A stretch of 64,000 nt of DNA. It comes from Neolewinella xylanilytica. Its GTDB lineage: Bacteria > Bacteroidota > Bacteroidia > Chitinophagales > Saprospiraceae. This document shows positions 51,836 through 63,345 of this stretch, piece by piece. The translations under genes and the position numbers were made by a program. Under the pieces are notes generated by a model. That model was given only the letters and a program-made list of their open reading frames with translations, did no database searches and had not been told where the DNA came from. Position 1 is the stretch's first letter, and every line of letters starts with the position of its first letter. The stretch lies in NCBI RefSeq assembly GCF_002934605.1, contig NZ_PTJC01000006.1, positions 1,550,001 to 1,614,000 of the forward strand, in the 5' to 3' direction.

Positions 51836-53110
51836 TTACCGGCCCACTTGGGCCAGGAAGACCCGGCTGGTTTCCGTTGCTTCCAGCACCACTTCCGCTC
51901 CGGCTGCCAAGAAGACGGTACGGTCGGTTTTCGATATGGTCAGGCCGTCGGCCGTGGTGAGCTCTCCTTCCATCAGCAGCAGTATTGCCGGGCCGTCCGA
52001 AGCGGCTATGGCGACTTTTTCCTTTTTGGCAATGTCGCGAAACGACAACTCGAAGTCGGGGGCGGGAGTAGGGTAGCGGTTCCAACCGTCGACCCCTTGC
52101 CGGGGACGAAGTTTTTCCGGGACCACTTCCTCGAAGCGGGTATGCTTCATCAGCTCGGGAACGTCGATGTGCTTTGGCGTGAGGCCGCCACGCAACACGT
52201 TATCGCTGTTGGCCATCAGCTCCAGGCAAGCCCCTTCCAGGTAAGCGTGCGGAATGCCAGCCGCCTGGAAGATGCCTTCTCCGGGTCGTAGGTGGACCAG
52301 GTTGAACCAGTAGACGGAGAAAATACCTCGGTCGAAGTGGCCATCCGTGGTATATTGCTCATAGGCCCGTTTCGCCCAGAACGCGGCCTCGCTCTTTTCC
52401 GGCTGGCTGTCCGGTAACCGGTGGTGGAGCGGACGCAGCAGGCGGTCCACGGTGTCCTGGTCGGCGTTCATGACGTGGGCGTATAAGCCGGTTACATCGT
52501 CACGTTCGAGAATGGGGATAAGTTCTTTCCAACCGGGTACGGAAGTGAGCGTCCGTTGAATCTGGTCTCGGGAACGAAAACCGTGCAGCAGGTAAAAATC
52601 GGTCAGGGCTACCCCCAGCTCCGGTTTGTGGTTGTCGTCGCGGTAATTACGGTCGTTCGCATCCCGGTCAGGTCCGTTCGCCTCCTCCGCGGCAAAGCCC
52701 TTTTCGGCGGCTGCTTTCGTAGGGTGGACCTGGATGGAGAGCATTTCCCGGACGTCCAGCACCTTAAAGAGAAAGGGAAGACGTCCCGCGAAGCGTTCGG
52801 CCACCGCCGGGCCGAGAATCCGCTCCGGCGCGGAATCGATCAGTTGACCCAGGTCTCCTGCGTCGCCCCGCAGCTTACCCGGACCTTTTGGATGGGCGCC
52901 CATCCAAAGCTCGGCCCAGGGTGTTTTTTCCCTGTTTTCGCGTTGCAGCAAGGCGGGCAGGAATTCGAATCCGCCCCAGGAGTAGTGCTGAATGATTCCC
53001 GAAAAGGGGTAGAGGGTAGGCAAACCGGAAGATTTTGTTGTTGCAAGGTACAGTCCTTTCGCCGTCGCGGTGTTCGGTTGCTCGGGCTGAATCTTGGGTG
53101 GAGGAAACAA
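51836..53110 (-). CDS. manA: Mannose-6-phosphate isomerase, class I
   Basis: ManA interconverts fructose-6-phosphate and mannose-6-phosphate, feeding GDP-sugar synthesis. The protein of up to 424 residues shows [51 protein letters not shown] (Zn ligands in QxH), [22 protein letters not shown] (Glu and His), and [47 protein letters not shown] (Zn His). The start is uncertain: a TTG at 53110 is listed, but a TTG at 53023 gives a start just before the conserved LYPFSG and leaves a normal intergenic region to metK. Confidence 0.93.
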   Translation of the reverse strand: MFPPPKIQPEQPNTATAKGLYLATTKSSGLPTLYPFSGIIQHYSWGGFEFLPALLQRENREKTPWAELWMGAHPKGPGKLRGDAGDLGQLIDSAPERILGPAVAERFAGRLPFLFKVLDVREMLSIQVHPTKAAAEKGFAAEEANGPDRDANDRNYRDDNHKPELGVALTDFYLLHGFRSRDQIQRTLTSVPGWKELIPILERDDVTGLYAHVMNADQDTVDRLLRPLHHRLPDSQPEKSEAAFWAKRAYEQYTTDGHFDRGIFSVYWFNLVHLRPGEGIFQAAGIPHAYLEGACLELMANSDNVLRGGLTPKHIDVPELMKHTRFEEVVPEKLRPRQGVDGWNRYPTPAPDFELSFRDIAKKEKVAIAASDGPAILLLMEGELTTADGLTISKTDRTVFLAAGAEVVLEATETSRVFLAQVGR

Positions 53111-53199
53111 AAAGGGTAGGTGCGGACGCTCAATCCTGCGGTTCGGTTACCTAAGAAGGCGGCGGCCGCGCCGTTGCCACCCACGTTGTACAAAATACA

Positions 53200-53206
53200 T
53201 ACCTTG
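53200..53206 (+). promoter_or_regulatory. Possible -7 box of metK (TACCTTG)
   Basis: TACCTTG matches TAnnTTTG with one base missing, 26 bp before the metK ATG. A TTG at 53174-53176 lies 23 bp upstream. Confidence 0.45.
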
Positions 53207-53231
53207 CGCCCCTTATCGCAAAATTCATTTC

Positions 53232-54485
53232 ATGCCCTATCTTTTTACTTCCGAGTCCGTATCGGAAGGCCATCCCGACAAAATTTCCGACCAGATCAGC
53301 GACAACCTCGTCGACCACTTTTTAGCCTTCGACCCCAATTCGAAGGTGGCGTGCGAAACCCTGGTAACCACGGGGCAGGTGGTCCTGGCCGGAGAAGTAA
53401 AATCGGCTACTTACCTGGACGTACAGGATCTGGCGCGTGACGTCATTCGCCGCATCGGCTATACGAAGTCGGAATACATGTTTGAGGCCAACAGCTGTGG
53501 GGTGCTGTCGGCGATTCACGAGCAATCGCCGGACATCAACCAGGGCGTGGAGCGTACCTCGGCCGAAGACCAGGGTGCCGGCGACCAGGGCATGATGTTC
53601 GGATACGCCACCGACGAAACGGAGAACTTCATGCCCCTGGCCCTCGACCTAAGCCACCGGATACTGAAGGAATTGGCGACGGTGCGCAGGAGCAACGAAC
53701 GGATGACGTACCTGCGCCCCGACGCGAAGTCACAGGTCACCATCGAGTATGACGACGACCACCGGCCGATCCGCATCGACAGCATCGTGGTATCCACCCA
53801 ACATGACCCCTTCGGAGAAGACGAGGTGATGCTGGCTACGATCAAGCAGGACGTGATCGACTACATTATCCCGGCGGTACGCGACCAACTGCGCCCGGAA
53901 TTGCGCAAGCTCTTCACCGATACCATCACCTACCACGTTAACCCGACCGGTAAATTCGTCATCGGTGGTCCCCACGGCGACGCCGGCCTCACCGGCCGCA
54001 AGATCATCGTGGATACCTACGGGGGTAAGGGTGCCCACGGTGGTGGTGCCTTCAGCGGAAAGGATCCGAGTAAGGTGGACCGGTCAGCGGCCTACGCTAC
54101 CCGCCACATCGCCAAGAACCTGGTGGCGGCCGGCGTGGCGAGAGAGGTGCTGGTGCAGGTCAGCTACGCCATCGGGGTAGCTAAACCGACCAACATCTAC
54201 GTCAATACCTACGGCACCTCGAAGGTCGGCATCTCCGATGCCAAAATTGCCGAGAAGGTGGCCAGCCTGTTCGACATGCGTCCATACGCCATCGAACAGC
54301 GCCTCAAGCTCCGTAATCCGATTTACCTGGAAACGGCCGCCTACGGCCACATGGGCCGCCAGAGCGAAACCAAGGAACTCACCTTCCGCAACGGATCGGG
54401 AGAAACCAAGACCATGACCGTGGAAACCTTCACCTGGGAGAAGCTCGACTACGTGGACCGCGTGAAAGCGGCTTTCGGACTGTAA
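53232..54485 (+). CDS. metK: S-adenosylmethionine synthetase
   Basis: MetK makes SAM from methionine and ATP. The 417-residue protein shows [20 protein letters not shown] (ATP-binding His), [15 protein letters not shown] (family signature), [24 protein letters not shown] and the signature [26 protein letters not shown]. The ATG at 53232 matches the usual N-terminus. SAM is the substrate of MiaB and polyamine enzymes encoded elsewhere in the window. Confidence 0.97.
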   Translation: MPYLFTSESVSEGHPDKISDQISDNLVDHFLAFDPNSKVACETLVTTGQVVLAGEVKSATYLDVQDLARDVIRRIGYTKSEYMFEANSCGVLSAIHEQSPDINQGVERTSAEDQGAGDQGMMFGYATDETENFMPLALDLSHRILKELATVRRSNERMTYLRPDAKSQVTIEYDDDHRPIRIDSIVVSTQHDPFGEDEVMLATIKQDVIDYIIPAVRDQLRPELRKLFTDTITYHVNPTGKFVIGGPHGDAGLTGRKIIVDTYGGKGAHGGGAFSGKDPSKVDRSAAYATRHIAKNLVAAGVAREVLVQVSYAIGVAKPTNIYVNTYGTSKVGISDAKIAEKVASLFDMRPYAIEQRLKLRNPIYLETAAYGHMGRQSETKELTFRNGSGETKTMTVETFTWEKLDYVDRVKAAFGL

Positions 54486-54506
54486 GCTTCGCCCATCGGA
54501 AATTCC

Positions 54507-56144
<1,638 letters not shown>

Positions 56145-56154
56145 TTACGGGACA

Positions 56155-56162
56155 CAAAGGTA
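56155..56162 (-). promoter_or_regulatory. Promoter -7 box of pyrG (TACCTTTG)
   Basis: Exact TAnnTTTG on the minus strand, 19 bp before the pyrG ATG. Confidence 0.6.
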
Positions 56163-56327
56163 CACTACGCCGGTGGAACCACCGGCCCCGACCGCGGCTA
56201 AATGCCTTTCTATGGCCCGCTCCCTTAACGATAAAACAAATACCGGCTGGGGGCAGTTAATAAATCATCGCCTTAATGTTAACTGTATGTAAATAATTGG
56301 TTAACTTTAGTTGTACAAACGGCCACT

Positions 56328-57263
56328 ATGTTAAGCCTACGTTTCGCATCGCGGTGTATTCTCTTGCTGCTCGCCTCCCTGTTGGTAGGGGCGGCGCATG
56401 CCCAGCGGACGGTCAACCTTTTGCACGCCCCGACGGGAACCGAGCGCGGTGAGGCCAGTCGCGACGCCCTGGCTCCGCTCGCGGAATCTTTCACCTTCGA
56501 CCGGAACCTCATTTTTTTCGAAGCGATGGTGGACGGAAGTCCGGGAAACTTCATTTTAGACACCGGCGCCCCAACCCTGGTGATGAATAACCGCGGCTCC
56601 GCCGGAAGCGGAAGCAACTACACCGGGTATGGTTCGGGCGGATCGGTGGCGTTGACGGACCACCGCGTAAATCTCTTCGAGATGGGCGGGCTTACCGTAG
56701 AGAACTACTGGGCGATCGGTATCGACCTGCGCGGAATGGAAAATCGGGTCGGTCAGCGAATTGATGGTATGGTAGGTTACGAACTGCTCAACGACGGGGA
56801 GTTGCGCATCGATTATGCCGCCCGATCCTTCCGGTTGCTGCCTTCCGAACGTCACCCGAAGCACCTAGGTGTAGCTCCCCGCGCGGTACTCAAATTTTCG
56901 ATGGTAGACCATCTCCCCGTGGTGCGATTCCGCATTAAGGGCAAACGCTACGCCTTTGCCATCGACACGGGTGCGGGAAGCAATTTGGTGGATAGCAAGG
57001 CCGCCGAAGGGTTGCAGCTGGCCGATACGGGGGAAGCGATGAATATTCTGGGGCTGGACGGTCGCCACGTAGAAGCCGCGATCGTGAGCCTGCCGACGCC
57101 GGGAGAATTTGCCGAAGGGGAGGAGACCATCGAGCTGGTTACCATGGACCTGAGTCACCTGCAGGAGGAAGGCCACGAGCTTGCCGGCATTCTCGGATCC
57201 GCCTTTCTAAGCCAATTTACCGTTGGCATCGATTACCGCCGCCGGAAGATTTACGTTTGGTAG
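56328..57263 (+). CDS. Secreted retropepsin-like aspartic protease
   Basis: The 311-residue protein has a signal peptide (CILLLLASLLVGAAHAQ) and two retropepsin-type motifs, FILDTGAPTLVMNN (Asp about residue 78) and YAFAIDTGAGSNLVDSKA (about 211), each followed by a hydrophobic LxG block (ILGLDGRHVEAAIVSLP; GILGSAFLSQFTVGIDYRRRKI). Two DTG sites in one chain suggest that it folds as a two-lobed single-chain protease or has duplicated the single retropepsin domain. It probably acts in the periplasm. The target is unknown. Confidence 0.85.
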   Translation: MLSLRFASRCILLLLASLLVGAAHAQRTVNLLHAPTGTERGEASRDALAPLAESFTFDRNLIFFEAMVDGSPGNFILDTGAPTLVMNNRGSAGSGSNYTGYGSGGSVALTDHRVNLFEMGGLTVENYWAIGIDLRGMENRVGQRIDGMVGYELLNDGELRIDYAARSFRLLPSERHPKHLGVAPRAVLKFSMVDHLPVVRFRIKGKRYAFAIDTGAGSNLVDSKAAEGLQLADTGEAMNILGLDGRHVEAAIVSLPTPGEFAEGEETIELVTMDLSHLQEEGHELAGILGSAFLSQFTVGIDYRRRKIYVW

Positions 57264-57294
57264 CCAGCCGGGCGTTCCGGTTTGTGACGATCTA

Positions 57295-57314
57295 TTGCAC
57301 CTGCGCCCCGGCGC
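57295..57314 (+). promoter_or_regulatory. Exact copy of the recurrent 20-bp GC-rich upstream element
   Basis: TTGCACCTGCGCCCCGGCGC followed by AA, 7 bp upstream of the leuS -7 box and 37 bp before the leuS ATG. Confidence 0.6.
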
Positions 57315-57321
57315 AATGCTT

Positions 57322-57329
57322 TACCTTTG
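57322..57329 (+). promoter_or_regulatory. Promoter -7 box of leuS (TACCTTTG)
   Basis: Exact TAnnTTTG, 22 bp before the leuS ATG. The TTG that begins the GC-rich element lies 24 bp upstream and could be the -33 box. Confidence 0.6.
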
Positions 57330-57351
57330 CTCCCTCACTAAGTATGGCCCC

Positions 57352-60258
57352 ATGAAATTTGACGTACAGCACCTTGACCGCAAATGGCAAGCGTACTGGA
57401 AGGAGCACAAGACGTACCGTACCCTCAACGATACCTCGAAGCCAAAGTACTACGTACTGGACATGTTCCCCTACCCGTCCGGGTCCGGCCTCCACGTCGG
57501 TCACCCGCTGGGGTATATCGGCTCCGATATCGTGGCCCGTTACCGCCGGCAGGCCGGTTTTAACGTGCTGCACCCCATGGGCTTCGACGCCTTCGGCTTG
57601 CCCGCGGAGCAATACGCCATCGACACCGGCGTACACCCCTCCCAATCCACCGCCGTCAATACCGCCCGCTACAAGGAACAGATGGAACGCCTGGGACTCA
57701 GCTTTGACTGGGACCGCAGCGTCAATACCTCCGACCCCGGCTACTTTAAATGGACGCAGTGGATCATCGGGGAGGTGTTCGAGCACTGGTACGACCGCGA
57801 CGCGGATAAAGCCCGCCCCGTATCCGAATTAATCGACCACCTGGAAAAACACGGGACGGAAGGGCTGCACGCCGCCGAAACCGAACCCCGCCGGATCTCG
57901 GCCGAGGAGTTCAACCGTCTCGATGCCAAGGGCCGCAGCGACCTACTGATGAATTACCGCCTGGCCTTCCGCAGCGTCAGCTACGTCAACTGGTGCGAAG
58001 CGCTCGGAACGGTACTTGCGAACGACGAAGTGAAGGACGGTCGCAGCGAACGGGGCAACCACCCGGTGGAACAACGGCCCATGCTGCAGTGGAGCCTGCG
58101 GATCACCGCCTACGCCGAACGGCTGCTCGCCGGACTGGACACCGTGGACTACAGCGAGGGATTAAAAGCACAACAAATCAACTGGATCGGTAAATCCACC
58201 GGGGCCCTGGTGCACTTTGACATCAAGGGGCACGAAGGGCAACTGGACGTGTTCACCACCCGGCCGGATACCATTTTCGGTACCACCTTCATGGTGATCG
58301 CGCCCGAACACGAGCTGGTCGATCGGCTGACTACCCAAGCGCAGCGCGGGGAAATCGACGACTACCTGACCTACGTGGGCAGAAGAAGCGAGCTCGACCG
58401 GATGAGCGAAAACCGGGTGACGGGGGCGTTCACCGGGGCGTACGCGATCAACCCGCTCAACGGGGCGGAAGTACCCATTTACATCGCCGAGTACGTGCTC
58501 AAGGATTACGGTACCGGAGCCATTATGGCCGTGCCGAGCGACGACGACCGGGATAAGCGCTTCGCCGAGAAATTCGGCATCGAGATCATCGACGTGGTCG
58601 ATAAATCCGACTACCCGGGAGCGACGCTGAAGGATAAGGTAGGTCGCCTCATGAACTCCGGCTTCCTCGACGGTATGGAAGTACCCGATGCGATCGCCGC
58701 GGCCACCGAACGCATCGAAGCCGAGGGCCGCGGACAACGGCAGATTAACTACCGCATCCGCGATCTGGTCTTCAGCCGCCAGCGCTACTGGGGCGAACCC
58801 TGGCCCATCGAGTACGACGACGAGGACGTCCCCCACCGCGTGGCCACTGTAGACCTGCCCGTCGAGCTGCCGCAGATGGAGGATTTCCGGGCCGTTAACG
58901 GCGCTTCCCCCCTCGAACGGGCCACGGACTGGATCCGTCACGATTCCCGGCGGCGGGAAACGGACACCATGCCCGCTACCGCCGGTTCCAACTGGTACTA
59001 CCTGCGATACATGGACCCGACCAATGCGAACGAGTTCGTAAGCCCCGACGCCGTCAATTACTGGCAGGACGTGGACCTCTACGTGGGCGGGGCCGAACAC
59101 GCCGTCAGCCACATCCTCTACAGCCGGCTGATCCACAAATTTCTGTTTGATATCGGTAAAGTACCTACCCGCGAACCCTACAAGAAATTGCTGAACCAGG
59201 GCATGATCGGTGGACCGATCAGCTACATTCACCTCGGTATCCTGCTCACCGACGACGGACAGCGCCACCCGGTGTGGGTCAGCAGCAACGTCGCCGAAGG
59301 GAGCGGCCTCGAGGTGCCCGGTATCGGTAGCGGCCACTTGGTGCTCGACGAAAGCACCGGTAGGCGACTGACGCCGCTGCGCTTCGTTACCGAAACCTCC
59401 GTCAATAACGAAAGCAGCTACCGCCTGTACCACGATGCCGTAGACGAGGCCCAGCGTTTGGATCACCAGGATGCCGCGTACTTCCGGACCATCCTGCAGC
59501 AGGCTACCGCCTTTGCCTGGTCATTGGACAAGGAAGGCCGTCAGTACCTGGAGCTGAGCGTGGAGCAGGGGAAAATGTCCAAGCGGAAGTACAACGCCGT
59601 TAATCCCGACGACATCTGCGAGCGGTACGGTGCCGACTGCTTCCGCATGTACGAAATGTTTCTCGGCCCCATCGACCAGGGTAAGCCGTGGAGCGTGTCG
59701 GGCATCGACGGGGTCTACCGCTTTCTGCGGCGCTTCTGGACCCTCTTTGTCGGGGAGGGAGATCGCCTGGCCGTCACCGATGCGGAGGCCACCCGGGAGG
59801 AGCTTAAAATTCTGCATACCCTCATTAAAAAGGTTACGGAGGACATCGAAAAACTGAGCTTCAACACTTGCGTTAGCGCCTTTATGGTGGCTACCAACGA
59901 CCTGACCAAGCTTCGCTGCGACAAGCGGGCCGTACTCGAGCCCATGGTTCGCCTCATCGCACCCTTCGCTCCCCACCTGGCCGAGGAACTCTACCGCGCC
60001 CTGGGCGGGACGGAGACCGTGCACCGGGCGGGGTGGCCGACCTTCGAAGAGCGGCATCTCGTCGAGGACAACATCACCTATCCTATCGCCTTCAACGGGA
60101 AAACGCGGTTGACGCTGGAGTTTCCCGCGGAAGCTACCCGGGAGACCATCGAGGAAACGGCGCGCGCCGATGCGCAGGTGCAGGGGTACCTGGAAGGGAA
60201 AGCCATTCGCAAAGTGATCGTAGTGCCTAAGCGGATGGTCAATTTCGTGGTGGGTTAG
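57352..60258 (+). CDS. leuS: Leucyl-tRNA synthetase
   Basis: LeuRS charges tRNA-Leu. The 968-residue protein starts KFDVQHLDRKWQAYW and has the HIGH-type motif in FPYPSGSGLHVGHPLGY, the editing domain (TTRPDTIFGTTFMVIAPEHEL, YGTGAIMAVPSDDDRD), the class I core (RQRYWGEPWPI, YVGGAEHAVSHILYSRLIHKFL), and the KMSKS-type motif in EQGKMSKRKYNAVNPDDI. It is longer than the E. coli enzyme (860), with an extra insert after the editing domain. The ATG at 57352 follows the promoter; the frame is open upstream but not conserved. Confidence 0.97.
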   Translation: MKFDVQHLDRKWQAYWKEHKTYRTLNDTSKPKYYVLDMFPYPSGSGLHVGHPLGYIGSDIVARYRRQAGFNVLHPMGFDAFGLPAEQYAIDTGVHPSQSTAVNTARYKEQMERLGLSFDWDRSVNTSDPGYFKWTQWIIGEVFEHWYDRDADKARPVSELIDHLEKHGTEGLHAAETEPRRISAEEFNRLDAKGRSDLLMNYRLAFRSVSYVNWCEALGTVLANDEVKDGRSERGNHPVEQRPMLQWSLRITAYAERLLAGLDTVDYSEGLKAQQINWIGKSTGALVHFDIKGHEGQLDVFTTRPDTIFGTTFMVIAPEHELVDRLTTQAQRGEIDDYLTYVGRRSELDRMSENRVTGAFTGAYAINPLNGAEVPIYIAEYVLKDYGTGAIMAVPSDDDRDKRFAEKFGIEIIDVVDKSDYPGATLKDKVGRLMNSGFLDGMEVPDAIAAATERIEAEGRGQRQINYRIRDLVFSRQRYWGEPWPIEYDDEDVPHRVATVDLPVELPQMEDFRAVNGASPLERATDWIRHDSRRRETDTMPATAGSNWYYLRYMDPTNANEFVSPDAVNYWQDVDLYVGGAEHAVSHILYSRLIHKFLFDIGKVPTREPYKKLLNQGMIGGPISYIHLGILLTDDGQRHPVWVSSNVAEGSGLEVPGIGSGHLVLDESTGRRLTPLRFVTETSVNNESSYRLYHDAVDEAQRLDHQDAAYFRTILQQATAFAWSLDKEGRQYLELSVEQGKMSKRKYNAVNPDDICERYGADCFRMYEMFLGPIDQGKPWSVSGIDGVYRFLRRFWTLFVGEGDRLAVTDAEATREELKILHTLIKKVTEDIEKLSFNTCVSAFMVATNDLTKLRCDKRAVLEPMVRLIAPFAPHLAEELYRALGGTETVHRAGWPTFEERHLVEDNITYPIAFNGKTRLTLEFPAEATRETIEETARADAQVQGYLEGKAIRKVIVVPKRMVNFVVG

Positions 60259-60288
60259 GCATTGGCCGGCTAAGCGTATTTTCGCCGC

Positions 60289-60870
60289 GTGAATACCTTT
60301 TCCGAAAGCGACCTGCAGATCGAGTTTCCGAATGATTGGTCGGTCCGTAGGTTCGATCAGACCACCGCTTACCGTAGCGTGAGCGGCCATGGGCTGAAGG
60401 GGGTCGACTTTCTTTGTCTGACCCCGGAGGGCGAGCTATGGCTGGTGGAAATCAAAAACTTCCGCCGGCGTAATGAATTGTCCTCCATGAAAAGACGAAG
60501 CCCCGAAGGACTGGCCCAGCAGGTGGGGAAGAAGTTTTCGGATTCGAAGCGGATCATCCGGGTAGTGAACCGCGCCATGCAGCAGCGATGGTGGTTGCGG
60601 TTGGTACTACTGTGGTACGCCTGGCGCAAGCGGGAGCGACCCGAATCGGACTATTGGTTCTGGGCGGAAGCGGAGCGGCGACTGGAACAGGCTTCCCGTA
60701 CCGTCTGCCTGTTGTGGATGGAAACACCGGAACGGACGCCGGACTATGCCGCAGCCGTTCGCGAATTTCTGGAGGAAGCCCTTGAGCCGGGAAACCAACT
60801 GCACATTGCCGAAACCAAATCGCCGGGTAAGCCGCCGCTACACGTCACCCTCAATCCCGATACACTATGA
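60289..60870 (+). CDS. PD-(D/E)XK nuclease-like protein of unknown function
   Basis: The 193-residue product has GVDFLCLTPEGELWLVEIKNF (about residues 38-58), which fits the D...ExK core of a PD-(D/E)XK endonuclease, preceded by a short N-terminal helix. The remainder is helical and Arg/Trp rich (MQQRWWLRLVLLWYAWRKRERPESDYWFWAEAERRLEQA). No specific family is evident. Start is a GTG at 60289. Its stop codon overlaps the start of the Lrp gene (ATGA at 60867-60870), indicating translational coupling. Confidence 0.75.
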   Translation: MNTFSESDLQIEFPNDWSVRRFDQTTAYRSVSGHGLKGVDFLCLTPEGELWLVEIKNFRRRNELSSMKRRSPEGLAQQVGKKFSDSKRIIRVVNRAMQQRWWLRLVLLWYAWRKRERPESDYWFWAEAERRLEQASRTVCLLWMETPERTPDYAAAVREFLEEALEPGNQLHIAETKSPGKPPLHVTLNPDTL

Positions 60871-61394
60871 AACCTGCCTACGAACTGGATGATCTGGACC
60901 GGAAAATTCTGGCGCTGCTCATGGAGAATGCGAAGCGGCCGTATACGGATCTTGGGGCAAAACTCTTCGTTTCCGGCGGAACGATCCACGTACGGATGAA
61001 TAAACTGATCGCGGCCGGGGTAGTGCAGGGGCAGACGCTGGTCGTGGATCACACCAAACTCGGGTACGACGTGAGCGCCTTTCTGGGGATCTACCTGAAG
61101 GGAAGCGGTCTCTATAACCAGGCGGCTGCCTACCTCCGCGGTATCCAGGAGATCGTATCGGCCCATTACACTACCGGGGTATACAGCATTTTCGCCCGCG
61201 TGATCTGCCGGGATACCGATCATTTGCGGGAAGTGCTGCAGCGTATCCAGGCGTTCGAAGGTATCCAGCGGACGGAGACCTTCATCTCCCTGGAGCAGAC
61301 CTTCGAGCGACCCGTTCAGGTGATAAGTCCGGAGGATATGGCGGAACTGCGGGCTACAGACGATCCAGCAGAATCTGACCAGCCAGATACGTGA
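60867..61394 (+). CDS. Lrp/AsnC family transcriptional regulator
   Basis: The 175-residue protein has an N-terminal winged helix (LDDLDRKILALLMENAKRPYTDLGAKLFVSGGTIHVRMNKLIAAGVVQG, about residues 6-55) and an RAM-type ligand-binding domain (LGYDVSAFLGIYLKGSGLYNQAAAYLRGIQEIVSAHYTTGVYSIFARVICRDTDHLREVLQ). Such proteins sense amino acids. It starts within the stop of the nuclease-like gene, and its 3' end overlaps the convergent phzF-like gene by 41 bp. Confidence 0.93.
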   Translation: MKPAYELDDLDRKILALLMENAKRPYTDLGAKLFVSGGTIHVRMNKLIAAGVVQGQTLVVDHTKLGYDVSAFLGIYLKGSGLYNQAAAYLRGIQEIVSAHYTTGVYSIFARVICRDTDHLREVLQRIQAFEGIQRTETFISLEQTFERPVQVISPEDMAELRATDDPAESDQPDT

Positions 61395-62169
61395 TTGCCT
61401 GACCGGAAATACGGACCTTCTTTCCCCGAACCTCGCAGTAGAGCCGCCCGCCGCGGGGGGAGAGCTGTCGGGCGGTAAGCTTTTTCTTCTTCAATTCCTT
61501 GGCCCACAACGGTGCCAGGGCGGTATGCGCCGAACCGGTAACGGGGTCTTCCTGAATACCCAGGGCGGGATAAAAGCAACGGCTGACAAAATCCACCTTG
61601 TCTCCGGGGGCGGTGACCGTAAGTCCCCGGTGTTTCAGCTTAGCGATGACGTGATGATTCGGAGACAGGCTTTCGACCTGCGACTGGTCTTTGAGTACGA
61701 CGATCAGGTCGTCGGTCCCTTCGTATACCGCCTGTGGTTTGAGGCCGGCCAGGGCGCCACGGATCTTCTTGGAGGACTTAATTTTGCGGGGCTTATCGGC
61801 GGGAAAACTGAGGGTGTAGCCGCCTTCATCGGTGTCGGGACTGACCACGATCGTGCCGGCTAACTTAGTTTTGAAGCGCAATTTATCCAGGTCCTGGCCC
61901 CCGGAGCGGTACAGCACGTGGGCCGCGGCCAGGGTGGCATGCCCGCACAGGCGAACTTCCGTAGTGGGCGTGAACCACCGAATGTCAAACTTGCCTTTTC
62001 CACGGATCACGACGAAGGCGGTTTCGGAAAGATTATTCTCGGCTGCGATGCGCTGCATCAGCTTGTCGGAGGGAAATTCAGGAACCGGGACGACAGCGGC
62101 CGGATTGCCACCGAAAAGGGTGTCGGTGAAGGCATCAACTTGGTATAGCGGTAGATTATGCATAAACAT
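61354..62169 (-). CDS. PhzF family isomerase/epimerase
   Basis: The 271-residue protein has the PhzF hallmarks: YQVDAFTDTLFGGNPAAVVP, the catalytic Glu in MQRIAAENNLSETAFVVI (about residue 47), IRWFTPTTEVRLCGHATLAAAHVL, and EDPVTGSAHTALAPLW. The family includes diaminopimelate-epimerase-fold enzymes; the substrate here is unknown. Start is ATG at 62169, with another at 62163. Confidence 0.93.
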   Translation of the reverse strand: MFMHNLPLYQVDAFTDTLFGGNPAAVVPVPEFPSDKLMQRIAAENNLSETAFVVIRGKGKFDIRWFTPTTEVRLCGHATLAAAHVLYRSGGQDLDKLRFKTKLAGTIVVSPDTDEGGYTLSFPADKPRKIKSSKKIRGALAGLKPQAVYEGTDDLIVVLKDQSQVESLSPNHHVIAKLKHRGLTVTAPGDKVDFVSRCFYPALGIQEDPVTGSAHTALAPLWAKELKKKKLTARQLSPRGGRLYCEVRGKKVRISGQAITYLAGQILLDRL

Positions 62170-62320
62170 TTTTTAAAATTGATCATTAAACGGCCCGATT
62201 CAATCCACAAATCTCGTTTCACCGTAGGTCTTTGGGGGTTGAGGGTGACTATTTGGAGGATTATCCGTCTGTAAAAGTAGCACTGCCTTACAACCGTAAA
62301 TTGACTAAGCCGCCAAACTT

Positions 62321-62662
62321 ATGAATTCTTACAATACACAGCTCATGGATCATCTTTTCTTACGGGAAGGGACGACCTACGTAAAGATACCTTTACAAGA
62401 CATCCACTACATCCAGGCCGACGGCAACTACGCCTACATCCAGACGCGTGATAAACGCTTCGCCATCAAACGTAGCTTGGCCACCATCGCCGACGAATTG
62501 AACAGCGAACAGTTCGTACGCGCCAGCCGCGGTTTACTAGTCAATTTTCAGCAGGTCAGCAGTGTCAGTTTCGCGGATGGGGTGTTGCAGCTCGCCGATC
62601 AGCAACTCAAGATGGGGAAGGCTTACCACGCTGACATCAAGAGCCGCATGCCGCGACTCTAA
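62321..62662 (+). CDS. Stand-alone LytTR DNA-binding domain protein
   Basis: The 113-residue product is a LytTR domain with little else: LFLREGTTYVKIPLQDIHYIQADGNYAYIQTRDKRFAIKRSLATIADELNSEQFVRASRGLLVNFQQVSSVSFADGVLQLADQQLKMGKAYHADI. No receiver domain is present, unlike the AlgR/AgrA type. It is probably a small transcription regulator. Confidence 0.92.
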   Translation: MNSYNTQLMDHLFLREGTTYVKIPLQDIHYIQADGNYAYIQTRDKRFAIKRSLATIADELNSEQFVRASRGLLVNFQQVSSVSFADGVLQLADQQLKMGKAYHADIKSRMPRL

Positions 62663-62699
62663 CCATTGAACGTACTGAAGGAGTAGCCGTTCTCCCTGG

Positions 62700-63242
62700 G
62701 TGAGATTCATCGTCTACGATATCGAGGCCACCTGCTGGGAAGGCCGCCCTCCCGGAATGGTCCAGGAAACAATAGAAATCGGCGCCTATGAGGTCACTGC
62801 CTACGGAGAAGTAGGCAGTGCCTTCAGCCGGTTGATCCAGCCCATCCTCCACCCCCAGCTGAGCTACTTCTGTCGCCGCCTCACCCGCATCGAACAGGCG
62901 GATATCGACCGGGCGCGGGATTTTTCCCGCGTCATCGAAGCCTTCCGCGAATGGGTCGCTCCGGATACCGAGCCCTACGTGCTGGCCGCCTGGGGAGATT
63001 TCGATCAGCGGCAGCTGCTCCAAGACTGCTGGCTGCACCATGCGGACGACGAATGGCTACTGCCGCATATCAACCTCAAGGCACAATACCGGGAGCTGCG
63101 CGGTTTGCCCAAGAAACGCGGCCTCGCCTCCGCCGTCCGCCACGAGGGCTTTGAGTGGACGGGTGAACAGCACCGCGCGCTCGACGATGCGGAGAACACC
63201 GTTAAGGTGTTCCGCAAGCTGTTGGATATGTGGCGCTACTGA
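62700..63242 (+). CDS. DEDDh 3'-5' exonuclease family protein
   Basis: The 180-residue protein shows the DnaQ/ERI-1 pattern: IVYDIEATCWEG (Asp-x-Glu, about residues 6-8), a middle Asp in LAAWGDFDQRQLL, and HRALDDAENTVKVF with His and Asp (about 160-165). It would degrade DNA or RNA from the 3' end. The start is a GTG at 62700. Confidence 0.9.
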   Translation: MRFIVYDIEATCWEGRPPGMVQETIEIGAYEVTAYGEVGSAFSRLIQPILHPQLSYFCRRLTRIEQADIDRARDFSRVIEAFREWVAPDTEPYVLAAWGDFDQRQLLQDCWLHHADDEWLLPHINLKAQYRELRGLPKKRGLASAVRHEGFEWTGEQHRALDDAENTVKVFRKLLDMWRY

Positions 63243-63278
63243 CGGGATACGTTCTATCGCGTATGCTTCCGCCTGCCG

Positions 63279-63286
63279 TAGCTTTG
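63279..63286 (+). promoter_or_regulatory. Promoter -7 box of the MFS gene (TAGCTTTG)
   Basis: Exact TAnnTTTG match. It is followed by CGGCCTCA, as at the atpB promoter (TACCTTTG CGGCTCA). Confidence 0.55.
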
Positions 63287-63345
63287 CGGCCTCAATTTTC
63301 ATCCGCATCGAACGCTCCGCTTCCCTTCTTCGCACCCGCATTGCC

